Part shown: in pieces, positions 56,021 through 64,000 of the stretch
Numbering within the stretch: position 1 is the first letter of the stretch
How the letters are laid out: each line of letters starts with the position of its first letter
Source: Albidovulum marisflavi
GTDB lineage: Bacteria > Pseudomonadota > Alphaproteobacteria > Rhodobacterales > Rhodobacteraceae
Length of the DNA stretch: 64,000 bases
Direction of reading: 5' to 3'
Assembly: GCF_025751435.1 (NCBI RefSeq)
Contig: NZ_JAOWKY010000002.1
Span: forward strand, 434,001-498,000
The notes under the pieces: model-generated
Told to the model about the DNA's origin: nothing
What the model saw: the letters and a program-made list of their open reading frames with translations, nothing else
Database searches by the model: none
Program-made: the position numbers and the translations under genes

Positions 56021-59000
56021 CAAAGCCCCTCCAGCAGCGCCGCAAGCTCGGGGTCCATCTCATCCGATCCGCCGTCCGAGGCCCCCAAGTCGTCAAATCC
56101 CGCCAGCAGCGCGTCAAGGTCGTCGTCCCCCCCCTGGGACCCGTCATCCGAACCGGTATCCAGCCCAGCCAGCAGCGCGTCCAGATCATCGTCCCCGGAC
56201 GAGCCGGCATCGGCGTCCGCGTCCAGACCCGACAGCAATGAATCAAGATCGTCGTCGCCCTCGTCCTTGGGCGCGGGAATATCCATCTCAATGTCCGCGG
56301 GCCTTGCAGGCGTGCCTGGCATGGACGGTGGCGGGGTCCTTGCGGGCATCGGCACGCCGGTCCAGCGGCCGCGGATCTCGTCTCCGGCCAGAGACTGGAA
56401 CGAGCCAAGCCGGATCTCATCCCGGCCGCGGATCGACAGCACGGGCTGGAAGCCCCGTGTCACGACATGCTGGACCTTGGACGTTGTCAGGTTGCGCTCG
56501 GTATGCGGCAGCGCGACCTGATCGCCGTGCCGGTCCCTGACGTAGTGGAACGGAATGTCGCCGATCGACATCACGGACCCAAGGCTCATCTGCTTGCCAT
56601 GCTTCGACCAGCCCATGCCCAGAAGGACGGCGACAAGCAGGACCGGGTTGGCCCACAGCATGCCCGACAGACCCTCGGCCTCGGTGAACTCCTCGAAGTC
56701 GAAGGCGTCGATCGGGTCGGTCCGCTCTCCGTAGGGGCGCCTGAGCAGGAAGCGCGGTGAGGCCATGCCCAGATATGCGGCCTCTGGCAAGGCGCGCAGT
56801 TCGTCCCAGGCCTTGGCCACCAGCGGGTGCCGATCCTCCTTCGCGACCTCGAGGAAGGCGGGGGAAATTGCCGTGAAGAAGGGCGCGTCCACATGCGCCG
56901 CTGCCTGCGCTATTCGCGCCAGAAGTTCGGCATGGGGTGGCGTTTCCTCGAATGTGTAGAGGCCGAACAGGGCCGAGTACCCCCCCGGACCCTCTTCCCC
57001 CAGCGGCCGGTCGGTCAGAAGCCGAAGGAAACCGCTTTCCGACAGGTCATCCGCGGCCGCAAGATCGACCGCCAGTTCCTCGGCCGAGACGTCGTAGAGA
57101 TCGATCGTCAGCTTGACGTCGGTCTCGATCCGGCGCGCCAGGAAATCGAGTGAACGCCACAGCGCCTCGACCGACTGGAACTCCGGGTGGTGCAGGATCA
57201 GGCGCATCGCGGACGAAAGCGCGGCATCGACCGCGCTGAGCATCGCGCCAGCGTCCGGGTTAGGCGCCTCGACCACATGCGGGCCGATTATGCGCGCCAC
57301 CATGTCGTCGATCGGCGACGCCTCGGTCAATCGTCCGCCGGTATCACCGATCAGCTGCTGGAACGCACCGAGCTTGAGGTTCGCAGGCACCGCGGACCCC
57401 GAGGAGCTTCGCCGCGGCGCATGCAGGCGCTGGCCATGCGCCTCGCCCCATTTTTGAAGCTGCGCCATGGCGGCAGGCGCAAGCGAGGCGCTTTTCAGTC
57501 TCTGGCGCAGCCCCGAGATGCCCGCGAATATCTCGACATTGTCGAACAGTTCGTCCGGGTGAAGGGAATCCAGATCCGAAAGGCTTACCTTGATGCCCGC
57601 GCCGTCCTGACCGACAGGAAGGATCAGATCGGTCGCGAAGCCCTCGATCACCTCCTCGACGGTGTCGACGTCCAAGGGTATCGCCCGACGGTTCGCAAGC
57701 GCATCGCCGGGCTCGATCAGGCCGCGCGCCGCACGGCCGGTGAAATCGCCGAAGATCGCCATGCGAAAGCCTGTGCGCCGCAGCTCCTCGGGTGCCGGCC
57801 GCGGCGCAGAGATGAAGCCGTAGGGGTGCTCGACCTTCCTCGCGGTGGCGACGTCCTTCGACCCGGTGTCGCGACTTTCGGACAGATCTGGCATATCTTC
57901 CCCACCTTCGTCCCCGGATGTGTCTGCCTCTTCGCCCGCCGCATCCTCGTCCGCATCCACGTCCGCCAGAAGCGCGTCCAGATCGGTGTCCGCGTCCGTT
58001 TCTTCGTCACCGGCGAGCAATGCATCAAGGTCGGAGCTGTCTTCCCCGTCGCCGGCCAGAAGCGCATCCAGATCGGATAAATCGGTCTCGTCATCCGCCG
58101 GGTCATCGGCCAGCAGCGTGTCGAGATCCGCATCGGCGGCGGCGTCCCCTGACAGCAAAGTATCCAGGTCGGTGTCAGTGTCGTCGGATCCGTTATCCGC
58201 CAGAAGCGCGTCGAGGTCCGACGCAGCGTCGTCGTCACCTGCCAGCAAAGTATCCAGATCAGTGTCAGCGTCGTCCGAGCCATCGCCAGACAGCAACGCG
58301 TCAAGGTCAGCGCTGTCACCATCATCCGACAGCAAAGCATCAAGGTCGGGGTCAGCGTCGCCCCCCGACAGTACCGCGTCGAGGTCCGCGTCGGCAGCCC
58401 CGTCACCCGCCAACAAAGTATCCAGATCAGTGTCAGCGTCGTCCGTGCCATCGCCAGACAGCAACGCGTCAAGGTCAGCGCTGTCACCATCATCCGACAG
58501 CAAGGCATCAAGGTCGGGTTCAGCGTCGCCCCCCGACAGTACCGCGTCGAGGTCCGCGTCGGCAGCCCCGTCACCCGCCAGCAAAGTATCCAGTTCACTG
58601 TCAGCGTCGTCAGAGCCATCGCCAGACAGCAACGCGTCAAGGTCAGCGCTGTCACCATCATCCGACAGCAAAGCATCAAGGTCGGTGTCGGTGTCCTCTA
58701 CCGCAGCGACCGTCAGAGCCTCATCCAGACCCACGACACCTTCCTCCGGTTCGCCCTGCAGGTCGGCCAGAAGATCGGCAAGATCATCGTCGGCGCCATC
58801 ACCGGCAGGCGCTTGGTCAAGATCGGAGTCCGCAAGGGCCGCCAGCACGCTCTCGGAAGTATCCGCTTCCCCTTCAGGGGCGTCATCCTGTTCGATGTGC
58901 AGCCCACCCAGGATGTCCGCGATATCGTCGTCGCCGTTCGGCGCATCATCGCCCACGGTCCCTGCCATGCCCGACAGCAGGTCATCCAGGTCCGCTTCCG

Positions 59001-60669
59001 CCGCAGTTTCATCCGAAGCCGTCTGAGCCAGAGCAGAAAGAACCTCATCGTCGAGGTCTTGGTCGGGTTCGTCGTCCCCGGCGAGGGTGGCCATATCCGT
59101 CAGCACGGCATCATCCGCATCGTCCTGCACGACCTCATCCGGCGCGACAGCGGCCAGACCGCCCAGAATGTCGTCCGTGCCGTCACGCTCTGCCACGTCG
59201 ACCGGCGCGGCGTCCGCAAGCCCGGAAAGAATGTCGGCGGTGTCGTCGGCCTCTGGTGTGTCGGCTTCGTCCGTCGCAAGCCCGGCAAGGACGCCGTCGA
59301 CGTCCTCCGGCTGGGCCTCGTCAACCGGCAGGTCGCGCAGCGATCCGAGGATATCCGCAGCCTGATCTGCCTCGGGCGCGCCATCGCCCGCGACAGCGGC
59401 CAGACCGCCCAGAATGTCGTCCGTGCCGTCACGCTCTGCCACGTCAACCGGCGCGGCGTCCGCAAGCCCGGAAAGAATGTCGGCGGTGTCGTCGGCCTCT
59501 GGTGTGTCGGCTTCGTCCGTCGCAAGCCCGGCAAGGACGCCGTCGACGTCCTCCGGCTGGGCCTCGTCGACCGGCAGGTCGCGCAGCGATCCGAGGATAT
59601 CCGCGGTCTGATCTGCCCCGGGCGCGTCATCGCCCGCGACAGCGGCCAGACCGCCCAGAATGTCGTCCGTGCCGTCAGGCTCTGCCACGTCAACCGGCGC
59701 GGCGTCCGCAAGCCCGGAAAGAATGTCGGCGGTATCGTCGGCCTCTGGTGTGTCGGCTTCGTCCGTCGCAAGACCAGCAAGGACGCCGTCGACGTCCTCC
59801 GGCTCCGCCTCGTCAACCGGCAGGTCGCGCAGCGATCCGAGGATATCCGCGGCCTGATCTGCCTCGGGCGCGTCATCGCCCGCGACAGCGGCCAGACCGC
59901 CCAGAATGTCGTCCGTGCCGTCAGGCTCTGCCACGTCAACCGGCGCGGCGTCCGCAAGCCCGGAAAGAATGTCGGCGGTATCGTCGGCCTCTGGTTCTTC
60001 TGCAGGAGCTGCCTCGCGCAGCGCGGCGAGCGCGTCATCGGCCCCGTCCGGCGCCTCTTCTGCCTGCGGAGCCGCGTCGCGAAGCGCTGCGAGCACACCG
60101 CTTGCCGCATCATCATGCTGCGCTTCATCAGGGGCGCGCCGCCGCATGGCGTCCAGCACTGCATCCCCACCCGAACCATCCGCGGGCGCCGCGTTGGCCA
60201 GCGCGGCCAAGAGCGTCGGATCCGTGAGAAGCTTTTCAATGAGCGATTCCGCGCCCGCCTTTCCGTCCATGTAGGTCAGAAGGTTTTGCAGCTGCGTTCG
60301 CGCCTCCAGCAGGGCGCGCAAGGGTTCCACCTTGGCCGCGACGGCGGCAGGGGAAAAATCCTGCATGCTCTCGAATGTCAAATCGACCGGAAGGTTGCCT
60401 TCACCGGTCAGCGTGTTCGCCACCGCAAAGCTCGCGCGCGGCGCCATCGCGCGCATCCGCTCGTCGAAGTTGTCGATGTCGATCTCAAGAAACTTGCGGT
60501 CGCCCACAGCCGGCTGAGGCACCGACGACTTGCCGGCAAGATCGGACAGGACCCCCATGACGAAGGGCAACTGCACCTTCTTTTCGGAGCCGTAAAGCTC
60601 CACGTCGTATTCGATCTGCACGCGCGGAGCGCGGTTTCGGGCGATGAATTTCTGCGATCCGCTAGCCAT
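56020..60669 (-). CDS. Fused T6SS sheath protein: TssB-like module, long acidic repeat linker, TssC-like module
   Basis: A 1549-aa protein. Residues 1-165 match TssB (RAPRVQIEYDVELYGSEKKV, RKFLEIDIDNFDERM, FESMQDFSPAAV, LRALLEARTQLQNLLTYMDG). Residues about 170-942 are an Asp/Ala/Leu linker of repeated short D-[LIV]-x-x-[LV]-L-like motifs. Residues about 943-1440 match TssC (LHHPEFQSVEALWRSLDFL near 1160; DAPFFTAISPAFL; YLGMASPRFLLRRPYGE). The usual TssC C-terminal region is not seen; instead a second acidic tail with DDLDALLAGLD repeats ends the protein. TssB and TssC normally are separate genes. Agrobacterium has an extra TssC paralogue, so this may be an accessory sheath-like protein rather than the only sheath. 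Confidence 0.85.
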   Translation of the reverse strand: MASGSQKFIARNRAPRVQIEYDVELYGSEKKVQLPFVMGVLSDLAGKSSVPQPAVGDRKFLEIDIDNFDERMRAMAPRASFAVANTLTGEGNLPVDLTFESMQDFSPAAVAAKVEPLRALLEARTQLQNLLTYMDGKAGAESLIEKLLTDPTLLAALANAAPADGSGGDAVLDAMRRRAPDEAQHDDAASGVLAALRDAAPQAEEAPDGADDALAALREAAPAEEPEADDTADILSGLADAAPVDVAEPDGTDDILGGLAAVAGDDAPEADQAADILGSLRDLPVDEAEPEDVDGVLAGLATDEADTPEADDTADILSGLADAAPVDVAEPDGTDDILGGLAAVAGDDAPGADQTADILGSLRDLPVDEAQPEDVDGVLAGLATDEADTPEADDTADILSGLADAAPVDVAERDGTDDILGGLAAVAGDGAPEADQAADILGSLRDLPVDEAQPEDVDGVLAGLATDEADTPEADDTADILSGLADAAPVDVAERDGTDDILGGLAAVAPDEVVQDDADDAVLTDMATLAGDDEPDQDLDDEVLSALAQTASDETAAEADLDDLLSGMAGTVGDDAPNGDDDIADILGGLHIEQDDAPEGEADTSESVLAALADSDLDQAPAGDGADDDLADLLADLQGEPEEGVVGLDEALTVAAVEDTDTDLDALLSDDGDSADLDALLSGDGSDDADSELDTLLAGDGAADADLDAVLSGGDAEPDLDALLSDDGDSADLDALLSGDGTDDADTDLDTLLAGDGAADADLDAVLSGGDADPDLDALLSDDGDSADLDALLSGDGSDDADTDLDTLLAGDDDAASDLDALLADNGSDDTDTDLDTLLSGDAAADADLDTLLADDPADDETDLSDLDALLAGDGEDSSDLDALLAGDEETDADTDLDALLADVDADEDAAGEEADTSGDEGGEDMPDLSESRDTGSKDVATARKVEHPYGFISAPRPAPEELRRTGFRMAIFGDFTGRAARGLIEPGDALANRRAIPLDVDTVEEVIEGFATDLILPVGQDGAGIKVSLSDLDSLHPDELFDNVEIFAGISGLRQRLKSASLAPAAMAQLQKWGEAHGQRLHAPRRSSSGSAVPANLKLGAFQQLIGDTGGRLTEASPIDDMVARIIGPHVVEAPNPDAGAMLSAVDAALSSAMRLILHHPEFQSVEALWRSLDFLARRIETDVKLTIDLYDVSAEELAVDLAAADDLSESGFLRLLTDRPLGEEGPGGYSALFGLYTFEETPPHAELLARIAQAAAHVDAPFFTAISPAFLEVAKEDRHPLVAKAWDELRALPEAAYLGMASPRFLLRRPYGERTDPIDAFDFEEFTEAEGLSGMLWANPVLLVAVLLGMGWSKHGKQMSLGSVMSIGDIPFHYVRDRHGDQVALPHTERNLTTSKVQHVVTRGFQPVLSIRGRDEIRLGSFQSLAGDEIRGRWTGVPMPARTPPPSMPGTPARPADIEMDIPAPKDEGDDDLDSLLSGLDADADAGSSGDDDLDALLAGLDTGSDDGSQGGDDDLDALLAGFDDLGASDGGSDEMDPELAALLEGL
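58230..58685. repeat. 168-bp coding tandem repeat in the sheath-fusion linker
   Basis: Nearly identical units begin at 58281, 58449 and 58617 (period 168 bp, 56 codons), with similarity extending left to about 58230 and ending at 58685. Each unit encodes four or five copies of DLDALL/DLDTLL/DLDAVL spaced by acidic Gly/Asp/Ala spacers. Near identity at the DNA level implies recent duplication or gene conversion. Confidence 0.88.
59144..59993. repeat. 246-bp coding tandem repeat in the sheath-fusion linker
   Basis: Units at 59144-59389, 59390-59635, 59636-59881 and a partial one at 59882-59993 have a period of 246 bp (82 codons) and very few differences. Each 82-aa unit is itself four sub-repeats of about 20 residues (TADILSGLADAAP, TDDILGGLAAVAG, AADILGSLRDLP, VDGVLAGLATDEA). 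Confidence 0.92.
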
Positions 60670-61522
60670 CGGTTCGCCCCCTGAGTCCCGCGATCTCGCG
60701 CCGGAGCGCGCTGATCTCGTCCTTCAGCTCAAGAACATGCGCATCGACCTGGTCGGTTTCGCTGCGCACAAGCTCGCGCAGAACCTCGAACTCCTGCTGT
60801 TCCTCCGCTTCCACCGCGCTTTGCATGGTGTTGACCAGCAGGCCGATGAAGAGGTTGAGGACGGAGAACGCGGTGATGATGATGAAGGGCACGAAAAAGG
60901 CCCAGGCGTAGGGGAATTCCTCCATCACGGGGCGCACGATGCCCATCGACCAGCTTTCCAGAGTCATGATCTGGAAGAGCGAGTAGAGCGAGCGCCCGAG
61001 CGTGCCAAACCATTCGTCGAACGCCGCGCCGAAGATGATCGTCGCCATGACCCCGAAGACGTAATAGACGATCCCCAGCATGATGATGACCGCGCCCATG
61101 CCGGGCAACGCATCGAAAAGCGCCTGAACGACGGCGCGCATCTGCGGAACGATCGACAGCAGTCGCAGAGCGCGGATGACGCGCAGCGCACGAAGGGCGG
61201 ACAGGCTTTCCGTCGCTGGCAGCAAGCCGACCGTCACGACCGCAAGGTCGAAGATGTTCCAGGCGGACCGGAAGAAGGACAAGCGGTAGGCAAAGAACTT
61301 CATCCCCAGTTCAAGGACGAAGATTGTCAGCACAAGGTTGTCGATCAGTGGCAGCGCGCCGCCCAGGTGGGCCTTGGCCCACTGAGTGGTGGATATGCCA
61401 AGCGTGATCGCGTTGAAGATGATGACGGCAAGGATCGCGTTGCGGACGCTTTCGCGCTCGACGAACTCCCTCACCGCATCCCTTAGCGACCTTTCGTGAC
61501 TTACGACACCGTTGCCTGCCAT
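60662..61522 (-). CDS. Bacterial voltage-gated sodium channel (NaChBac/NavAb-like) inside the T6SS operon
   Basis: A 286-aa six-helix channel. S4 carries Arg111, 114, 117 and 120 at every third position. The pore loop has TLESWS (187-192), the selectivity filter of bacterial Na+ channels. S6 is IITAFSVLNLFIGLLVNTM, followed by a C-terminal coiled coil (about 245-283). It should form a homotetrameric voltage-gated Na+ channel in the inner membrane. It overlaps the start of the sheath fusion by 8 bases and follows the Lys-rich coiled-coil gene, so it is co-transcribed with T6SS genes. Confidence 0.9.
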   Translation of the reverse strand: MAGNGVVSHERSLRDAVREFVERESVRNAILAVIIFNAITLGISTTQWAKAHLGGALPLIDNLVLTIFVLELGMKFFAYRLSFFRSAWNIFDLAVVTVGLLPATESLSALRALRVIRALRLLSIVPQMRAVVQALFDALPGMGAVIIMLGIVYYVFGVMATIIFGAAFDEWFGTLGRSLYSLFQIMTLESWSMGIVRPVMEEFPYAWAFFVPFIIITAFSVLNLFIGLLVNTMQSAVEAEEQQEFEVLRELVRSETDQVDAHVLELKDEISALRREIAGLRGRTDG

Positions 61523-61560
61523 CTTTTCCCCCGGTCGAACCAGCGTGCCCGCTGGCGACT

Positions 61561-62562
61561 TTAACCAAGTTTCCCTTCGACCCGCTTGAAATGCGCGGCC
61601 AGATCAGCAAAGTCCTTGCGCGCCTGATCGGCCTTGCTGTCAAGACCGCCGGTCTTCCGTTCGAAGTCCTTGAGATCACTCTTGACGTTGTCGCAGTCGT
61701 CTCTGCCAGCTTCGACCTCGCCGCAGGCATCCATCAGATAATTCTCGAATTTTTCAAGCTGCTTCTGAAGCTTCCGCATCGCCGGGATCTTGCCGTCCAC
61801 GTCTTTCGCGAAACCCTCGACCTCCGGAATGTCCATCCGCTTGAGGCTCTTGCGAAGCCCTTCGAGCGCATCGACGGCCGAGATGATCTGCTTGACGTTC
61901 TTTTCGTACTTGTCCTTCACCTGCTTCATCGTTCGCGCGCAACGGGTATAGGCAGCGTCCCGGCGCTTGTCGGCAGCTTTCTGGAACGCCCGCTTCTTCT
62001 TGTCGTCCTCTTCATCCTTGCCAAGCGCCTCGTCCGCCTCGGCCTTGCCCAGTTCCTTGATCAGGGCATTGTAGGCCACGGTGAACTCACCCGCGGGGCC
62101 GCTGAAAACGCCCTTGAGCGAAACGGAAGAGATTTCCCGAACGAATTCCAGCCCTTCCTTCAGGAATTTCTTCTCCTCCGCGGCGCCCTGGTTCTTGAGC
62201 TCCTCAAGCGCCTTCTTGCACTTCTTCTTGATCAGCTTCTTGGTGTCCTTGAGCGCGGCATCAAGATCCTTGTCGATGATCTTCTTCAGCTTGTCGGGCG
62301 ACTTCTCCGCCTCCTTCTGCGCATTGCCGACCGCCGAGGCGAGGTACTTCAGTTCGTAGACGACAAGGCCCTCAAGGGCCTTGGCCAGCTTCTTTTCGCT
62401 CCATTTCGAGTCATCAAGCTCAAGCGACTCGGAATGCTCGAGGGGTTCCTTGAAAAGCTTTGCAAGATCCGGGTTCGACTTGATCCAGTCCTTCGACTTC
62501 TTGGTGAACTCGGAGCTTGGGCTGATCTTCAGCTCCGCCACCATCATCTTCTTGCCTGCCAT
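61561..62562 (-). CDS. Lys-rich coiled-coil protein of unknown function in the T6SS operon
   Basis: A 333-aa soluble helical protein, strongly Lys/Glu-rich with long predicted coiled coils (about 75-135 around DKDLDAALKDTKKLIKKKCK; about 180-330). It has no signal peptide, transmembrane segment or catalytic motif that I recognise. It lies between clpV and the Na+ channel gene. The basic stretches could pair with the acidic linker of the sheath fusion, but that is speculation. Effector, scaffold and chaperone roles all remain open. Confidence 0.78.
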   Translation of the reverse strand: MAGKKMMVAELKISPSSEFTKKSKDWIKSNPDLAKLFKEPLEHSESLELDDSKWSEKKLAKALEGLVVYELKYLASAVGNAQKEAEKSPDKLKKIIDKDLDAALKDTKKLIKKKCKKALEELKNQGAAEEKKFLKEGLEFVREISSVSLKGVFSGPAGEFTVAYNALIKELGKAEADEALGKDEEDDKKKRAFQKAADKRRDAAYTRCARTMKQVKDKYEKNVKQIISAVDALEGLRKSLKRMDIPEVEGFAKDVDGKIPAMRKLQKQLEKFENYLMDACGEVEAGRDDCDNVKSDLKDFERKTGGLDSKADQARKDFADLAAHFKRVEGKLG

Positions 62563-62583
62563 CTCGACCTCCCGTTTCCTGTC

Positions 62584-64000
62584 TCACTCGAACGAGTAAC
62601 TGAAGTCACCATCGGCCACGTCGATTTCGACCTTCTTCACCTCTTCCCCCGCCATCATCCGCATGAGGAACTCTCCCGAAATATCGGGCAGCATGGTGTT
62701 GGTAACGATCGCGTCGATCATGCGGCCACCACTCTCCAGTTCCTGACACCGTGATACGATCGTATCCACCACCGCGTCGGTGTAGGAGAAGGGGACATTG
62801 TGGGTGGATTTCACCCTCTTCCGGATCCGGTCCAGCTGCAACCGCGTGATCGCCGCGATCATCGAGGGCGAAAGCGGATAGTAGGGGATTGTGACAAGCC
62901 GTCCCAGCAGCGCCGCGGGGAAGATCTTCAGCAACGGTTCCCGCAGGGCTTTCGCGATCTCTTCCGGGTCGGGCATCAGTTCGGGATCCGAACACATGTC
63001 CATGATCAGATCCGACCCGGCGTTCGATGTCAGCAGGATCAACGTGTTCTTGAAGTCGATCAGCCGGCCCTCGCCATCCTCCATCACGCCCTTGTCGAAG
63101 ACCTGGAAGAAGATCTCGTGCACGTCGGGATGGGCCTTTTCGACCTCGTCCAGGAGGACGACCGAATAGGGCTTGCGGCGCACGGCCTCGGTCAGCACGC
63201 CACCCTCTCCATATCCCACGTAGCCCGGAGGCGCGCCCTTCAGCGAGGACACCGTGTGGGCTTCCTGGTATTCCGACATGTTGATGGTGATGACGTTGTG
63301 CTCTCCACCGTACAGCAGTTCGGCCAGCGCCAGCGCGGTTTCCGTCTTGCCCACACCCGAGGTGCCGGCAAGCATGAAGACCCCGATGGGCTTCGACGGG
63401 TTGTCGAGCCCAGCCCGGCTGGTGCGGATGCGCTTGGCAATCATCTTCATCGCGTGGTCCTGTCCGATCACGCGCTTGGCCAGGTGGTCTTCCAAGTGAA
63501 GGACGGTGTCGATTTCATCCTTCATCATGCGGCCGACGGGAATGCCGGTCCAGTCCCCGACAACCGTCGCCACGGCCTGAGCGTCGACGATCGGCAGGAT
63601 CAGGGGGCTTTCCCCCTGGATGGCGGTCAGCTCCGCATTCTTTGCCCGCAGATCCTCGACCAGTTTGGCGCGTTCTTCAGCCGACAGCGGACTGGCCTTC
63701 GCGGCTTCCTCGCCCGCGGCGTTCGGCGCATCGACCGGCGCGCCGCCCTCGCGCAGCTTGGCGCGGATGGCAAGGATGTCCTCGACCACCGCCTTTTCCT
63801 TTTCCCAGCGATCGTTCAGACCAGCCAGGCGGGCGTCTTCCTCGGCCTTGGCGTGACTGACGGCCGCCCGGCGCTCGGCGACATCGTAGCCCGCGCTCTC
63901 GTCCCGGTCGATGATTTCAAGCTCGATCTGCAGACCCTCGATCCGCTTCCTGCTGTCATCGACCTCGGCGGGGACCGCATGTTGGCTGATGGCGACACGC
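62584..64000 (-). CDS. clpV: ClpV (TssH), T6SS sheath-disassembly AAA+ ATPase (N-terminus cut by window edge)
   Basis: The C-terminal 471 residues or so of a ClpB-like unfoldase that recycles the contracted sheath. The visible part begins just after the first ATPase domain (RVAISQHAVPAEVDDSRKR), then a coiled-coil middle domain and the second ATPase domain with Walker A AGTSGVGKTET, INMSEYQE, GAPPGYVGYGEGG and Walker B VVLLDEVEKAH. ClpB itself is the alternative, but the operon places it in T6SS. It ends 21 bp before the next gene, so it is upstream of the whole visible T6SS operon. Confidence 0.93.
   Translation of the reverse strand, partial: RVAISQHAVPAEVDDSRKRIEGLQIELEIIDRDESAGYDVAERRAAVSHAKAEEDARLAGLNDRWEKEKAVVEDILAIRAKLREGGAPVDAPNAAGEEAAKASPLSAEERAKLVEDLRAKNAELTAIQGESPLILPIVDAQAVATVVGDWTGIPVGRMMKDEIDTVLHLEDHLAKRVIGQDHAMKMIAKRIRTSRAGLDNPSKPIGVFMLAGTSGVGKTETALALAELLYGGEHNVITINMSEYQEAHTVSSLKGAPPGYVGYGEGGVLTEAVRRKPYSVVLLDEVEKAHPDVHEIFFQVFDKGVMEDGEGRLIDFKNTLILLTSNAGSDLIMDMCSDPELMPDPEEIAKALREPLLKIFPAALLGRLVTIPYYPLSPSMIAAITRLQLDRIRKRVKSTHNVPFSYTDAVVDTIVSRCQELESGGRMIDAIVTNTMLPDISGEFLMRMMAGEEVKKVEIDVADGDFSYSFE

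Noticed and set aside
58000-58700. Asp-rich repeats as calcium-binding RTX, EF-hand or dockerin motifs
   Set aside because: The spacing of Asp and Gly does not match the RTX nonapeptide, the EF-hand loop or the dockerin loop. The constant element is instead the hydrophobic DLDxLL core.
59144-59993. Regular repeats that could suggest a CRISPR array
   Set aside because: The units are direct, contiguous and in frame in a coding gene, with no spacers and no cas genes.
57918-60684. Very long open frames on the plus strand opposite the sheath-fusion repeats
   Set aside because: They are antisense shadows of a repetitive, high-GC gene. Their translations are low-complexity Arg/Pro/Ser repeats with no domains and no convincing start sites.

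Overview
The window is high-GC DNA with very dense coding and many overlapping stop/start codons (ATGA, TGATG, GTGA). The gene content (RpoH with its RpoH box, a ribE-unknown-ribBX-ribH-nusB operon, YjbQ-nrdR-ribD, a quaternary-amine ABC operon with GcvT-type demethylases, and a PpkA/PppA/TagF/TagH-controlled type VI secretion system) points to an alphaproteobacterium, most likely Rhodobacterales (Roseobacter/Paracoccus-like). No rRNA, tRNA, IS element, phage or CRISPR array is visible, so this looks like chromosomal sequence.

Left part (1-20.8 kb), mostly housekeeping. It starts with a truncated murG and ftsW, then rpoH with a clear terminator. Next come rluD and a small membrane-protein gene that diverges from it through an overlapping start codon. 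A 1017-aa kinase/M23/class-III PLP enzyme fusion follows, then a 461-bp non-coding gap, a dienelactone hydrolase, a CPBP protease and YjbQ. nrdR-ribD comes next, followed by a three-gene capsule block (kpsS, an OPX lipoprotein, kpsC) on the minus strand. ribE, an unknown gene, a ribB whose GTP cyclohydrolase II half has lost its zinc cysteines, ribH and nusB close the section.

Middle part (20.8-40.3 kb), accessory metabolism and transport. A seven-gene minus-strand operon runs from an ABC importer for a quaternary amine or amine oxide (binding protein, ATPase, unusual two-in-one permease) into kinase - FAD/GcvT demethylase - FAD/GcvT demethylase - kinase. A DeoR regulator diverges from it, followed by a DadA-like oxidase. 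Then come a MacB/FtsX-type ABC exporter with an HlyD-like adaptor, an M19 dipeptidase and an M15 peptidase.

Right part (40.4-64 kb), type VI secretion. An OmpA protein and the Ser/Thr kinase PpkA lie on the plus strand. On the minus strand, in transcription order, are clpV (truncated by the window edge), a Lys-rich coiled-coil protein, a bacterial voltage-gated Na+ channel, a 1549-aa fusion of a TssB-like and a TssC-like sheath module joined by about 770 residues of acidic Leu/Asp repeats, a 92-aa unknown, vgrG, a 202-aa unknown, a PAAR protein, tagH (FHA), tssK, tssL, tssM, tagF and pppA. TssA, E, F, G, J and Hcp are not in the window and may lie past the right edge. The fused repeat-bearing sheath protein, the Na+ channel embedded in the operon, and a phospho-Thr-like RTVI motif shared by TssL and PpkA are the most unusual features.
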